A stretch of 41,838 nt of DNA from NCBI GenBank assembly GCA_045132495.1, contig JBGUSK010000122.1, positions 1 through 41,838 on the forward strand, given 5' to 3'. This DNA is from UBA11524 sp045132495 (GTDB lineage Bacteria > Bacillota > Clostridia > Christensenellales > Aristaeellaceae). The translations under genes and the position numbers were made by a program. Numbering within the stretch: the first letter of the stretch is position 1; each line of letters starts with the position of its first letter. Shown piece by piece: positions 29,656 to 37,623 of this stretch. The notes under the pieces are model-generated. The model was not told the DNA's origin, did not search any database, and saw only the letters and a list, made by a program, of their open reading frames with translations.

Positions 29656-31281
29656 ATGGATAACCAGTTCTATCCTCCCAGCGGCGGATATCCGCAAAAT
29701 GGGCAGCCGAACTTCGGTGGACAGCCGATGGAAGGCGTACAGCCCGGGATGGTATTTGACGCCCAGGGACAGATCGTGCAGGGCTATGGCACACAGATGC
29801 AGCAGGGTGTGCAGAACCCCTATGGCGTGCAGCCTGAAGCGGCCTATCCGCAGCAGAGCGCTTATAATCCCTACGACCTGCAGCAGGCGGGCTATGCGGC
29901 CTATACCCAGAGCCAGCAGCCTGTTCAGCAGGACCTGCAGCAGAATCCGTATCAGACCGGCTATCAGCAGCCCTATGGCGGGGTGCAGCAGCCCTATGCT
30001 GAGGACGGCTATCAGTATCATTTTGACCACAGTCAGTCAGTGATGCAGGAGCAGGCCCCCATGGGCTTCCCGCCCCAGCAGCTCAAAAAGCAGAGGCCCA
30101 AACTGCGCCTGACGGCCTTCCATGTGGCGATTATCGTGGCGGCGCTGGGCTTCCTGGGCTGGTATCTGTATGCGACCCTCGTGCCGGAGGCCGCCAAGTA
30201 CGGGCAGATCACCTCCGGTAATCTGAGCGCAAATCACGCCGGCGACTGCCTGATCGTCCGCAACGAGGTGCCCTATGACGCTGAAGGCGTGACCAGCGTG
30301 GTCTACGACGCGGAGGAGGGCAGCAGCGTCGTGCGCGGCGACTATATCTGTAAAGTGTACTCCTCCGGCTATTCCACCCGTGAGATGAACACGCTGCAGG
30401 GCTACCGTTCCTCCATCCGCGATTATCAGAAAAAGCTGATTGAGGCGGAAACCACCTATGACGCCAAGCTCAACCGGGTGACCTCCGACGTGCTGACCTA
30501 TGCCAAGGCGGTGCGCGATCTGATCGGCGGCTCCCGCGGCTCGCTGGAGAATCAGGAGGAGCTGCTGGCTGGCGCGGTAAAGGCCCGTCAGACGTACATG
30601 AAGTCCAAGTATGCTTCGGATCAGCGCTTCTCCCGTCTGTATGACGACGAGCTCAGCCAGACCCAGCGCATTGATTCCTGGACGAAGCAGTACACCGCCT
30701 CTGACGCCGGTGTGGTCAGCTTCTACTCCGATGGCTATGAATACGGCCTGACCGGTGATAACTATACATCCTTCGAGCCCCGCCAGGTGCGCTCAATGAT
30801 GAACGGCGCGGTGCCGGAAAAAACCACTGCCCAGAAGGGTAAGACCACCATCTACCGCATGGTGGAGGACGGCGAGTGGTATGTGCTCTTCCTCTCCGAT
30901 GATACGGACTGGAACCCGGTCAAGGGGCAGGTATATCAGCTGCAGCTGGAGCGCTTTGAGGATGCGGCGGTCTATGCTGAGGTGGTGAACTTCACCCGTT
31001 CCGGCGGCGAGCTGCTGGTGCGTCTGCGCGTGCCCGGCGAGGTCAAGCCGGTGCTTTACATGCGGACCTGCGGCGCGGTGCTGGGCGAGAGCATGTCTAC
31101 CCTGTGCGTGCCCGAACGCGCCATTTATACCCAGGACGGCATGACCGGTGTGGTCATGGTGAATGGCAACACGGAGTCCTTCATCCCCGTCAACGTGATC
31201 CACTATGACAACGGCAATGCCTATTTCCAGGCGATCCAGCAGGGCCTTCTGTTTGAAGGCATGACAGTGATGCTCTTCTGA
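29656..31281 (+). CDS. HlyD-like membrane fusion protein with Gln/Tyr/Pro-rich cytoplasmic tail
   Basis: The 541-residue protein has a low-complexity N-terminus (1-140) rich in Gln, Pro, Tyr and Gly, one membrane segment (about 152-172), then an extracellular HlyD/biotinyl-lipoyl-like domain. It reads GDCLIVRNEVPYDAEGVTSVVYDAEEGSSVVRGDYICKVYSSGYS, a coiled-coil stretch (about 245-300), the second lipoyl half ASDAGVVSFYSDGYE, and beta-barrel strands to the end. HlyD-like proteins stand next to yggS-sepF in many Clostridia, suggesting an envelope or division role. No ABC transporter is nearby. GGGGAG lies before the ATG. The stop overlaps an ATG of the next frame. Confidence 0.78.
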   Translation: MDNQFYPPSGGYPQNGQPNFGGQPMEGVQPGMVFDAQGQIVQGYGTQMQQGVQNPYGVQPEAAYPQQSAYNPYDLQQAGYAAYTQSQQPVQQDLQQNPYQTGYQQPYGGVQQPYAEDGYQYHFDHSQSVMQEQAPMGFPPQQLKKQRPKLRLTAFHVAIIVAALGFLGWYLYATLVPEAAKYGQITSGNLSANHAGDCLIVRNEVPYDAEGVTSVVYDAEEGSSVVRGDYICKVYSSGYSTREMNTLQGYRSSIRDYQKKLIEAETTYDAKLNRVTSDVLTYAKAVRDLIGGSRGSLENQEELLAGAVKARQTYMKSKYASDQRFSRLYDDELSQTQRIDSWTKQYTASDAGVVSFYSDGYEYGLTGDNYTSFEPRQVRSMMNGAVPEKTTAQKGKTTIYRMVEDGEWYVLFLSDDTDWNPVKGQVYQLQLERFEDAAVYAEVVNFTRSGGELLVRLRVPGEVKPVLYMRTCGAVLGESMSTLCVPERAIYTQDGMTGVVMVNGNTESFIPVNVIHYDNGNAYFQAIQQGLLFEGMTVMLF

Positions 31282-31307
31282 TGGCCGGTATCGAAGGAGG
31301 AAAAGAA

Positions 31308-32012
31308 ATGGACGCCTCCCTGCTTCGGGAAAGGTATGAATCCGCCCTGGCGGCATTGAATGCGGCATCTGGCGGCGTATATGCACCGCCCAGGATCATC
31401 GCCGTCACCAAAACCCATTCCGTGCAGGAGATCCTGCCCCTGGCTGACCTCAGCGTAACGGAGATCGGCGAAAACCGGGCGCAGGAGATCGTCGAAAAAT
31501 GGCCGGAATTGCAGGAAAAATTCCAATTCCACTGCATTGGGCGGTTGCAAACCAACAAAGTTAAGTATATAATAGATAAGGTATGCCTGATCCAGTCCCT
31601 TGACCGGATGAACCTTGCCCTGGAGATCGATCGTCAGGCTCAGAAGGTCGGGCGGGTGATGCCCGTGCTGGTGCAGGTTTCCCCCGCGGGGGAGGAACAG
31701 AAGGGCGGCATGCCTGCGGAAGAGGTGCGTCCCTTCCTGGAGGAGGTACGGCATATGCCCGGCCTCCGTGTGGAGGGGCTGATGGCGGTGATGCCCAACA
31801 CCCCTGACCGGGAATATCTGGCGGGGCTCTTCTGGGAGATGCGTTGCCTGTTTGAACGGCTGCAGGCGGAGGCGATCTCCGGCGTGGAGATGCGCGAGCT
31901 GAGCATGGGCATGTCCGGCGATTATCTGTTGGCCGCAAAGCACGGCGCAACGATGGTGCGCCTTGGCAGCGCCCTGATGGGCCCCCGCGATTACGGCAAT
32001 GTGAATAAGTGA
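31308..32012 (+). CDS. ylmE: YggS/PLPBP family pyridoxal-phosphate-binding protein
   Basis: The 234-residue alanine-racemase-fold protein binds pyridoxal phosphate through Lys in IIAVTKTHSV, with ENRAQEIVEKW, FHCIGRLQTNKVKYI, ELSMGMSGDY and RLGSALMGPR. The family keeps vitamin B6 and amino-acid pools balanced and has no proven catalytic activity. ATG 31308 has AAGGAGG seven bases upstream. ATG 31281, overlapping the previous stop, is possible but adds nine untypical residues. It lies in the conserved ylmE-sepF-ylmG-ylmH-divIVA order. Confidence 0.94.
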   Translation: MDASLLRERYESALAALNAASGGVYAPPRIIAVTKTHSVQEILPLADLSVTEIGENRAQEIVEKWPELQEKFQFHCIGRLQTNKVKYIIDKVCLIQSLDRMNLALEIDRQAQKVGRVMPVLVQVSPAGEEQKGGMPAEEVRPFLEEVRHMPGLRVEGLMAVMPNTPDREYLAGLFWEMRCLFERLQAEAISGVEMRELSMGMSGDYLLAAKHGATMVRLGSALMGPRDYGNVNK

Positions 32013-32034
32013 CCTTTGAGAGGAATGAAGATAC

Positions 32035-33156
32035 ATGGCGTTCTGGGATGACGCGAAAAAGAAAATGCTGCAGGCCATGAAGCCCCGGCAGCAGCAGGAG
32101 GCCACCGGGTACTCCTCCAACCGTGCAGACGGCGGCTTCAGCGGCTATGTGCCCAAGATGAAGAAGCAGGAGAATGATCAGAGCCAGACCGGCTTCCGCC
32201 AGGGCGGCGCTGCAGGCTATGCCCACATGATGCCCGATGGCGTTGATCCGAGCATGATGCAGCAGTTCCAGCCCGTTGGCGGCCAGACAGGCGCGGTTCC
32301 GCCCCAGCAGGCGATGCCTCAGCAGGGGATGCCCCCGCAGCCCCAGCAGTCGCCCTTTGGCCGCACTGGCTATCAGCAGCCGGTTGGCGGGCCGCAGCCG
32401 ATGGGACAGCAGGTTCCCCCGCGTCCGCAGGCCCAGTTCCAGGGCCAGCAGCCCATGGGCCAGACCTTCCAGCAGCCGGTGCAGCAGCCTCAGCGGGGCT
32501 TTACCACCCGCCAAAGCGCGGTTCCGCCGCAGCAGAATCCCCAGGGCTTCCCACCTCAGGCGGCAGTTCCGCCCCAGCAGAACGCGGCTCCGACGCAGAA
32601 CGAGCCCCAGTCCTTTGCCTTCCCCGGCGGAGACAGCTATGTGGTGGATGGCAATGCGTACAAGATGATCCTGCGTGTGGCCCAGATCACCGGCGTGCCC
32701 AGCTGCTTCCGGGTGATCGAGTTCATGTATAACAACGAAGCAGTCATCGTCAATGCCGAGCAGGTCACTGATCTGGTCGAGGCTGATCGCTGCATGGATC
32801 TGATCTTCGGCGCGGCCTGCGCGATGAAGCAGCGCCTCATGCGGGTTTCCGGCAAGCAGATTTACGTGATCACCCCGCCGCAGGTGTATGTCGCGCCCTT
32901 TGATGTGCTGCGCCGCGCGGGTATGGCGGATATCGAACGCCGCTGGCCAGGCGCCATGCAGGCCAACATGCAGGCCCAGCCGATGGTGAACAACGTCCAG
33001 TCTATGCAGCCCATGGGTGCGCAGAATGTGCAGCCGATGTACAATCAACCCCGGCAAGATGATTTTGCCGGCGGATTCGGCCGCCGCGCTGCCCGTAATG
33101 CCATGCATACCAATGGCTATACCGACTATGGTGGATTCGGCACAAAGGGCCGATAA
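32035..33156 (+). CDS. sepF: Cell-division protein SepF with a long Gln/Pro-rich linker
   Basis: The 373-residue protein starts with the membrane-binding amphipathic helix MAFWDDAKKKMLQAM. About 160 residues of low-complexity Gln/Pro/Gly/Met sequence follow. The SepF core (about 198-295) has DGNAYKMILRVAQITGVPSCFRVIEFMYNNEAVIVNAEQVTDLVEADRCMDLIFGAAC and ends with QIYVITPPQVYVAPFD. A second low-complexity tail of about 75 residues follows. SepF anchors and bundles FtsZ at the division site. Typical SepF is about 150 residues, so this one is more than twice as long owing to the disordered segments. ylmE ends 22 bases before. Confidence 0.9.
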   Translation: MAFWDDAKKKMLQAMKPRQQQEATGYSSNRADGGFSGYVPKMKKQENDQSQTGFRQGGAAGYAHMMPDGVDPSMMQQFQPVGGQTGAVPPQQAMPQQGMPPQPQQSPFGRTGYQQPVGGPQPMGQQVPPRPQAQFQGQQPMGQTFQQPVQQPQRGFTTRQSAVPPQQNPQGFPPQAAVPPQQNAAPTQNEPQSFAFPGGDSYVVDGNAYKMILRVAQITGVPSCFRVIEFMYNNEAVIVNAEQVTDLVEADRCMDLIFGAACAMKQRLMRVSGKQIYVITPPQVYVAPFDVLRRAGMADIERRWPGAMQANMQAQPMVNNVQSMQPMGAQNVQPMYNQPRQDDFAGGFGRRAARNAMHTNGYTDYGGFGTKGR

Positions 33157-33180
33157 TACATACACAAAGGAGAGAATACT

Positions 33181-33432
33181 ATGGGTATCATCTTTGGTCT
33201 GATCAATCTCGTTCTGGATGTCTACAAGCTGCTGGTGATCGTGCACTTCATCCTGACGCTGGTGAAGGCGCCCTCCAACAAGTGGACCACCCTGCTAGCC
33301 AGCATCGTTGAGCCCGCGCTGGTGCCCTTCCGCAAGCTGCTGACCAAGCACCTGCCCAAGAACTGGCAGATCGCTGACTGGTCCCCTGTGGCCCTGTTCA
33401 TCGTGATCACCATCATCCAGTGGATCCTGTAA
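33181..33432 (+). CDS. ylmG: YggT family membrane protein
   Basis: The 83-residue protein has two membrane segments (about 5-27 and 65-82) around the conserved VEPALVPFRKLL motif of YggT/YlmG. The family sits beside sepF in most Firmicutes and in plastids affects nucleoid/thylakoid organisation. Its molecular role is not settled. AAAGGAG is before the ATG. The last 13 bases overlap ylmH. Confidence 0.93.
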   Translation: MGIIFGLINLVLDVYKLLVIVHFILTLVKAPSNKWTTLLASIVEPALVPFRKLLTKHLPKNWQIADWSPVALFIVITIIQWIL

Positions 33433-34178
33433 GAAACAGGGATGCTGCCCAGCTGGCCCTCCGGCTGCGGCAGCATGCTGAAAGGGCGGACAGGCTGGAC
33501 GTTCCTGTGCCGGGACGATTCGTCACGGGAGAGGAACGTTCCCTGGCCCTTCGCGCTGCCCGGGAAGCACGGGTGGCCGCCTCCTTTGACGGCGGTTGGC
33601 CGGATGCAGAACGGGTGCAGGTCTGCTTCCACCCGGCATGGGCGGAGGCGGAGTTTACAGCGGTCTGGCTGGAGATCCGCTGGGCGGCGAAGTTCGCCCG
33701 TGTGGAGCATCGTGACCTGCTGGGCAGTCTGATGGCGCTGGGCATGGATCGCGCCTTCTTCGGCGATCTGATCGCCCTGGAGGACAGGGCGTATTTGCTG
33801 TGCATGCCCGAGGTCGCTGCTCGTCTCCCTGTGGAGTGGAACCAGGCGGGTAATGTGCCCATCAAGGTGCGCGCCCTGGAGGAAGCACCCGCCATTGAGC
33901 CGCCCAAGGGGGATTTCCTGCGGGATACCGTGGCGTCGCTCCGGCTGGACTGCATCCTGGCGTCCGGCATGAAAACCTCCCGCAGCCGCGCGGCGGAGAT
34001 CATCCGCATGGGCGCTGTGGCGGTGGATCACATGATCGAGGAAAGGATCGACCGTTTGCTGGAAGCCGGACAGCTGCTGTCTGTTCGTGGTTTTGGGCGC
34101 ATCCGCCTGCTGGAGGTCGGAAATCCTACGCGAAAGGACAGATTGCCCGTCATGCTGGAAATTTTCCACAAGGGCTGA
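33420..34178 (+). CDS. ylmH: YlmH family S4-domain RNA-binding protein
   Basis: The 252-residue protein has an N-terminal YlmH domain (LGSLMALGMDRAFFGDLIALEDRAYLLCMPEVAARL is typical) and a C-terminal S4 RNA-binding domain (LRLDCILASGMKTSRSRAAEIIRMGAVAVDH). It is implicated in ribosome-associated quality control and lies in the division cluster. The start GTG 33420 overlaps ylmG by 13 bases and has no clear ribosome site, so initiation probably depends on translational coupling. The length fits the family (about 255). Confidence 0.92.
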   Translation: MDPVRNRDAAQLALRLRQHAERADRLDVPVPGRFVTGEERSLALRAAREARVAASFDGGWPDAERVQVCFHPAWAEAEFTAVWLEIRWAAKFARVEHRDLLGSLMALGMDRAFFGDLIALEDRAYLLCMPEVAARLPVEWNQAGNVPIKVRALEEAPAIEPPKGDFLRDTVASLRLDCILASGMKTSRSRAAEIIRMGAVAVDHMIEERIDRLLEAGQLLSVRGFGRIRLLEVGNPTRKDRLPVMLEIFHKG

Positions 34179-34234
34179 GCATATACTGAACCGTAATGGT
34201 TATTGAGATTTGCCAATGAAAGGGGTACACCGCT

Positions 34235-34717
34235 ATGCAGAACCAGAAAATCACCATCGAAGTGATCGAAAGCAAGGAATTCCATGTGGCCGCCCGCGGC
34301 TACAATCAGCATGAGGTGGATGAATTCCTGGACAGCATCTGTGACGAGCTGGAGCGCCTGGAGGGCGAAATGGCGGCCCTGAAGGCGGAGAATGATCGTC
34401 TGCAGCACCAGGCTGTGCCCCAGCCCGTCCATCATGCGCCGGCTGCTGCCTCTGCGGAGGGCACCTTCCGGGAAATCCTGGAAATGGCTCAGCGCGTCAA
34501 GGAACAGACCATTGCGGATGCGCAGGCCAAGGCGGCGGAGATCATCGCGAATGCCGAGATCGAGGTCAAGACTCGTCTGGGAAGCCTCAATGAGGAAAAG
34601 GATGAACTGGAGGCAGAGATCGAATCCATCAAGGGCGCTGCCCGCGAATACAAGGCGAAGTTCGCTGAAGTGATCGCCGCTGCCCAGGAAACGCTGGATT
34701 CGGCTTTTGACCTGTAA
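34235..34717 (+). CDS. divIVA: DivIVA domain cell-division/polarity protein
   Basis: The 160-residue protein has the N-terminal DivIVA lipid-binding domain (VIESKEFHVAARGYNQHEVDEFLDSICDELERLE) and two coiled-coil stretches (about 40-60 and 85-150) joined by a His/Pro/Ala linker. DivIVA marks negatively curved membrane at poles and septa and recruits partners. It closes the sepF cluster, as in B. subtilis. AAAGGGG precedes the ATG. A terminator follows. Confidence 0.94.
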   Translation: MQNQKITIEVIESKEFHVAARGYNQHEVDEFLDSICDELERLEGEMAALKAENDRLQHQAVPQPVHHAPAAASAEGTFREILEMAQRVKEQTIADAQAKAAEIIANAEIEVKTRLGSLNEEKDELEAEIESIKGAAREYKAKFAEVIAAAQETLDSAFDL

Positions 34718-34720
34718 TTG

Positions 34721-34762
34721 ATTGCAAGGCGGGACGGCGCAAGGCTGTTCCGCCTTTTGCAA
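34721..34762 (+). terminator. Terminator of the division cluster
   Basis: AAGGCGGGACGGC pairs with GGCTGTTCCGCCTT (G-T pairs included) around GCAA, flanked by ATTGC/GCAAT, with TTTT on the 3' side. Confidence 0.85.
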
Positions 34763-34834
34763 TATGTCAGGGGCTGAGAAAGCCTGATGAATGTCAGCCT
34801 GCGGTGAGAAATTGCGAAAAAGGAGGTCTGTGCC

Positions 34835-37132
34835 ATGGAAACGATCCGCATTGCCGTGCGTACGCTGGTGGAATTTACCCTCCATGGCACGGACATCCGC
34901 CGCCTGGGCGGACAGATCAGGGACATGCAGGATGGCATGCTGGGCCACAAGGCACGGCAGTCGCTGCTGGGCGAGGGCTGGGAGGCAGAAGTTCCCCTGT
35001 CTTTGACTGTCCCGGTGGAGGACGAGGACAGCGAGCTGCTGATCTCCGGGCGCATGGACGCATTTTGCGATGGGAAAGTACCCATCATCGAGGAAATCAA
35101 GCTCTGGCAACGCAAAGAGCCGCCGCTTGCCCCCTTTGAGGCCCATGAGATGCAGGCGATCTGCTACGGGCATATGCTCTGCGAAACGAGGGGCGTCGAA
35201 AACGTCATCATCCGCGTGGTATATGTTGACCGCCGCGGCAAGGTGCGTGGTGAATTCGATACACCTCTCACGGCTGAGGAGTGCCGGGCGCGCTTCAAGA
35301 TGGTGTTTGAGCCCTGGGCACGCCGGATGCGCATACTCCGCAGGCACCGCCGGGAACGGGATGCGTCCTTGAGAAACTTGACCTTCCCCTTTGGCAGCTA
35401 CCGTCCTGGTCAGCGGGAAATGGCTGTGCAGGTCTACACTGCGGTGCGGCTTGGAAAGCGTCTCTTTGCATCCATGCCCACCGGCACAGGAAAGTCCATC
35501 GCGGCGCTGTTTCCGGCGCTCAAGGCGCTGGGCGAAGGGCTCACCGGGCAGGTCTACTACCTCACCGCCCGCACGACCCAGCGTCAGGGCGCGCTCGAAG
35601 CCCTGCGCCGCCTGCGGGAGCAGCCGCTCCACCTGTGGACGCTCACCCTTGATGCCAAGGACAAGCAATGCCCCGAAAAGACCCTCTGCCATCCGGATTA
35701 TTGCCCCCGGGCAAAGGGCCACTTCCTGCGCGATCATGCCGCCATCGAGGAAATGCTGCAAACCGATGACTGGTCGCCGGAAAACATTCGCCTGATGGCG
35801 GATAAGCATCACATCTGCTCCTTTGAATTCTCCCTGTCCCTGGCGGAAATCGCCGATCTGACCATTTGCGACTATAACTATGCCCTTGACCCGGCGGTGC
35901 ACATTCAGCGCATCTTCGACAAAACGGCGGATGTGACCCTGCTGATCGACGAGGCCCACAACCTGCTCTCCCGCGTGCGGGACATGCTTTCTGGTACTGT
36001 GGATGGCGGACGCATCCGCAAGCTGCGCACGGTGGTTGGCAAGGCAGCCGGGCGAAAACACCCTCTGTACAAGGCCATGACCGAGGTGCTCAAGGTCCTC
36101 GACGATCTGCCAATTCCTGAGGATGCATCCACTGAAGGCGAGCTGGCGAAGCTCCCGACCAGTCTTGACAATGCCTGCATGGAACTCGCTGACGCCTTCA
36201 TGACTGCGCAGAATGAGTATTTTCCATGGGACGAGGCGGGGGAGAAGGTCAGCGACACGCTGCTGCCGCTGCTCTCTTTTGTGCGGGCCCGCAGGCGCGA
36301 TACAACCGAATACGCCTGGCTTTGGCAGGGCAGAAAAAACAAGGTGCTGACAGCCTTTGCGCTGGATGTCGCCAGCTATTTCGAGGAGGTCACGACCATG
36401 CTTCGCGGCGTGGTGTGCTTCTCCGCGACCATGCATCCGTTGGCGGACATGAAGCTGCTCCTCGGGGGACAGGAGGACGACGCATGCTTCGCCATGCCGT
36501 CGCCATTCCCAGAGAAAAACCTGCTGGTTCTCCAGCGTGACGTGAACACCCGCTACCGCTATCGTGACGCGGCCTGCGAGGACATCGCCGCAGGTGTCCG
36601 CGCGATGGTGGACGCCAAGCCGGGCAAGTACATCGCGTTCTTCCCCAGCTTCGCCTATCTGCGCCAGGTGTCGGAGCTGCTGGATATTCCCCATCAGGCC
36701 CAGCGCAGCGGCATGTCCGACGACGAGCGTCGCGAATTTCTCGCGTCCTACACCCCGGATGGCCCTGCAACGCTGAGCCTGTGCGTGCTGGGCGGCATCT
36801 TTGCCGAGGGCATCGACCTTCCCGGCGATGCGCTGGACGGCGTGGTCATCGTGGGCGTGGGTCTGCCCCAGGTGAATCTCTTCCAGGAGACGTTGCGGGC
36901 CTATTACGAGCGTACCCTGGGGGCCGGCTTCCTTTACGCCTACATGCTGCCGGGCATGCAGAAGGTGGCCCAGGCGGTGGGCCGCGTCATCCGCACGGAG
37001 ACGGATCGCGGCGTGGCGCTGCTGCTGGATGACAGATATCGGCAGACGGCGTACCGCAGGCTGTGCCCGGAGCACTGGACGATCCGGCGGGGAGATGCGG
37101 AGAAAGAGATGAAGCGTTTCTGGCTGACATAA
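34835..37132 (+). CDS. RecB-like nuclease / XPD-DinG-type iron-sulphur helicase fusion
   Basis: The 765-residue protein has two parts. Residues 1-160 look like a Cas4/RecB PD-(D/E)XK nuclease: Asp75 in GRMDAF, Glu87-x-Lys89 in IIEEIKLW, and Gln107-x3-Tyr111 (QxxxY). Residues 185-765 are an SF2 XPD/DinG helicase with Walker A MPTGTGKS (214-221), four iron-sulphur Cys (279, 285, 290, 328), DEAH box 372-375, and C-terminal GIFAEGIDLPGDALDGVVIVGVGLP and QAVGRVIRTETDRG. It should unwind 5'-3' and perhaps cut DNA in repair. Similar two-domain helicases occur in Firmicutes. AAGGAGG is eight bases before the ATG. The MazG-like gene follows after 12 bases. Confidence 0.88.
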   Translation: METIRIAVRTLVEFTLHGTDIRRLGGQIRDMQDGMLGHKARQSLLGEGWEAEVPLSLTVPVEDEDSELLISGRMDAFCDGKVPIIEEIKLWQRKEPPLAPFEAHEMQAICYGHMLCETRGVENVIIRVVYVDRRGKVRGEFDTPLTAEECRARFKMVFEPWARRMRILRRHRRERDASLRNLTFPFGSYRPGQREMAVQVYTAVRLGKRLFASMPTGTGKSIAALFPALKALGEGLTGQVYYLTARTTQRQGALEALRRLREQPLHLWTLTLDAKDKQCPEKTLCHPDYCPRAKGHFLRDHAAIEEMLQTDDWSPENIRLMADKHHICSFEFSLSLAEIADLTICDYNYALDPAVHIQRIFDKTADVTLLIDEAHNLLSRVRDMLSGTVDGGRIRKLRTVVGKAAGRKHPLYKAMTEVLKVLDDLPIPEDASTEGELAKLPTSLDNACMELADAFMTAQNEYFPWDEAGEKVSDTLLPLLSFVRARRRDTTEYAWLWQGRKNKVLTAFALDVASYFEEVTTMLRGVVCFSATMHPLADMKLLLGGQEDDACFAMPSPFPEKNLLVLQRDVNTRYRYRDAACEDIAAGVRAMVDAKPGKYIAFFPSFAYLRQVSELLDIPHQAQRSGMSDDERREFLASYTPDGPATLSLCVLGGIFAEGIDLPGDALDGVVIVGVGLPQVNLFQETLRAYYERTLGAGFLYAYMLPGMQKVAQAVGRVIRTETDRGVALLLDDRYRQTAYRRLCPEHWTIRRGDAEKEMKRFWLT

Positions 37133-37144
37133 GGAGGAAGTATC

Positions 37145-37462
37145 ATGGATGGCAATACGACGATCAAATACCTGCAAACATACATCCGTGAGAAGGATTG
37201 TAATGCTGAATTGCGGATGCAGTATTTCCTAAAACTGTCCGAGGAAGTGGGTGAGCTGGCTTCTGCCATGCGAAAGGGGAGCAAAGCTTCCGATCTTTCC
37301 TGCATCAAAGGCACCATTGACGAGGAACTCTGGGATGTGATCTACTACGCCTTGGCAATTGCCAATGTGTACGACATTGACATGGAGGAAGTTATCCGTG
37401 TGAAGGCAGAACTTGCGGAAAAGAAGTATCCTTCTTCAGCAAAGTTTGAGGTGGGAAGGTAA
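37145..37462 (+). CDS. MazG-like nucleotide pyrophosphohydrolase
   Basis: The 105-residue all-helical protein has the MazG metal-binding pattern: LSEEVGELASAM (ExxE) and, after a loop, DEELWDVIYYALAIANVYDID (ExxD). Members hydrolyse nucleoside triphosphates, often damaged dNTPs, to monophosphates. Pairing with a repair-type helicase is consistent with a DNA-maintenance role; that is inference. AAGGAGG lies before the ATG. A terminator follows. Confidence 0.87.
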   Translation: MDGNTTIKYLQTYIREKDCNAELRMQYFLKLSEEVGELASAMRKGSKASDLSCIKGTIDEELWDVIYYALAIANVYDIDMEEVIRVKAELAEKKYPSSAKFEVGR

Positions 37463-37463
37463 G

Positions 37464-37508
37464 AATACATCAGACGGCGGCAATCCCCCGCCGTCTTTTT
37501 GATGTATT
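37464..37508 (+). terminator. Terminator after the MazG-like gene
   Basis: AGACGGCGG pairs with CCGCCGTCT and runs into TTTTT. An outer ATACATCA/TGATGTAT pair extends the stem. Confidence 0.9.
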
Positions 37509-37523
37509 TTCGCCCGGCACACC

Positions 37524-37552
37524 TTGGCAAATCCGCCGCCATCGCGTACAAT
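37524..37552 (+). promoter_or_regulatory. Promoter of the apgM-type gene
   Basis: TTGGCA (37524-37529) and TACAAT (37547-37552) are separated by 17 bases. Each has one mismatch to consensus. Confidence 0.7.
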
Positions 37553-37623
37553 AATCCTGTATGCAAAATCTGCGAAAACGGGAAGAAAAGAACCTTCCCA
37601 TTCGTTATACAGGAGGATTGGTT

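Noticed and set aside
34028..37177. 1049-codon open frame on the minus strand
   Set aside because: It runs antisense through ylmH, divIVA, the helicase and the MazG-like gene, crosses a terminator, and its product is His/Arg/Leu-rich without any known domain. It is a by-product of strong GC3 codon bias on the true strand.
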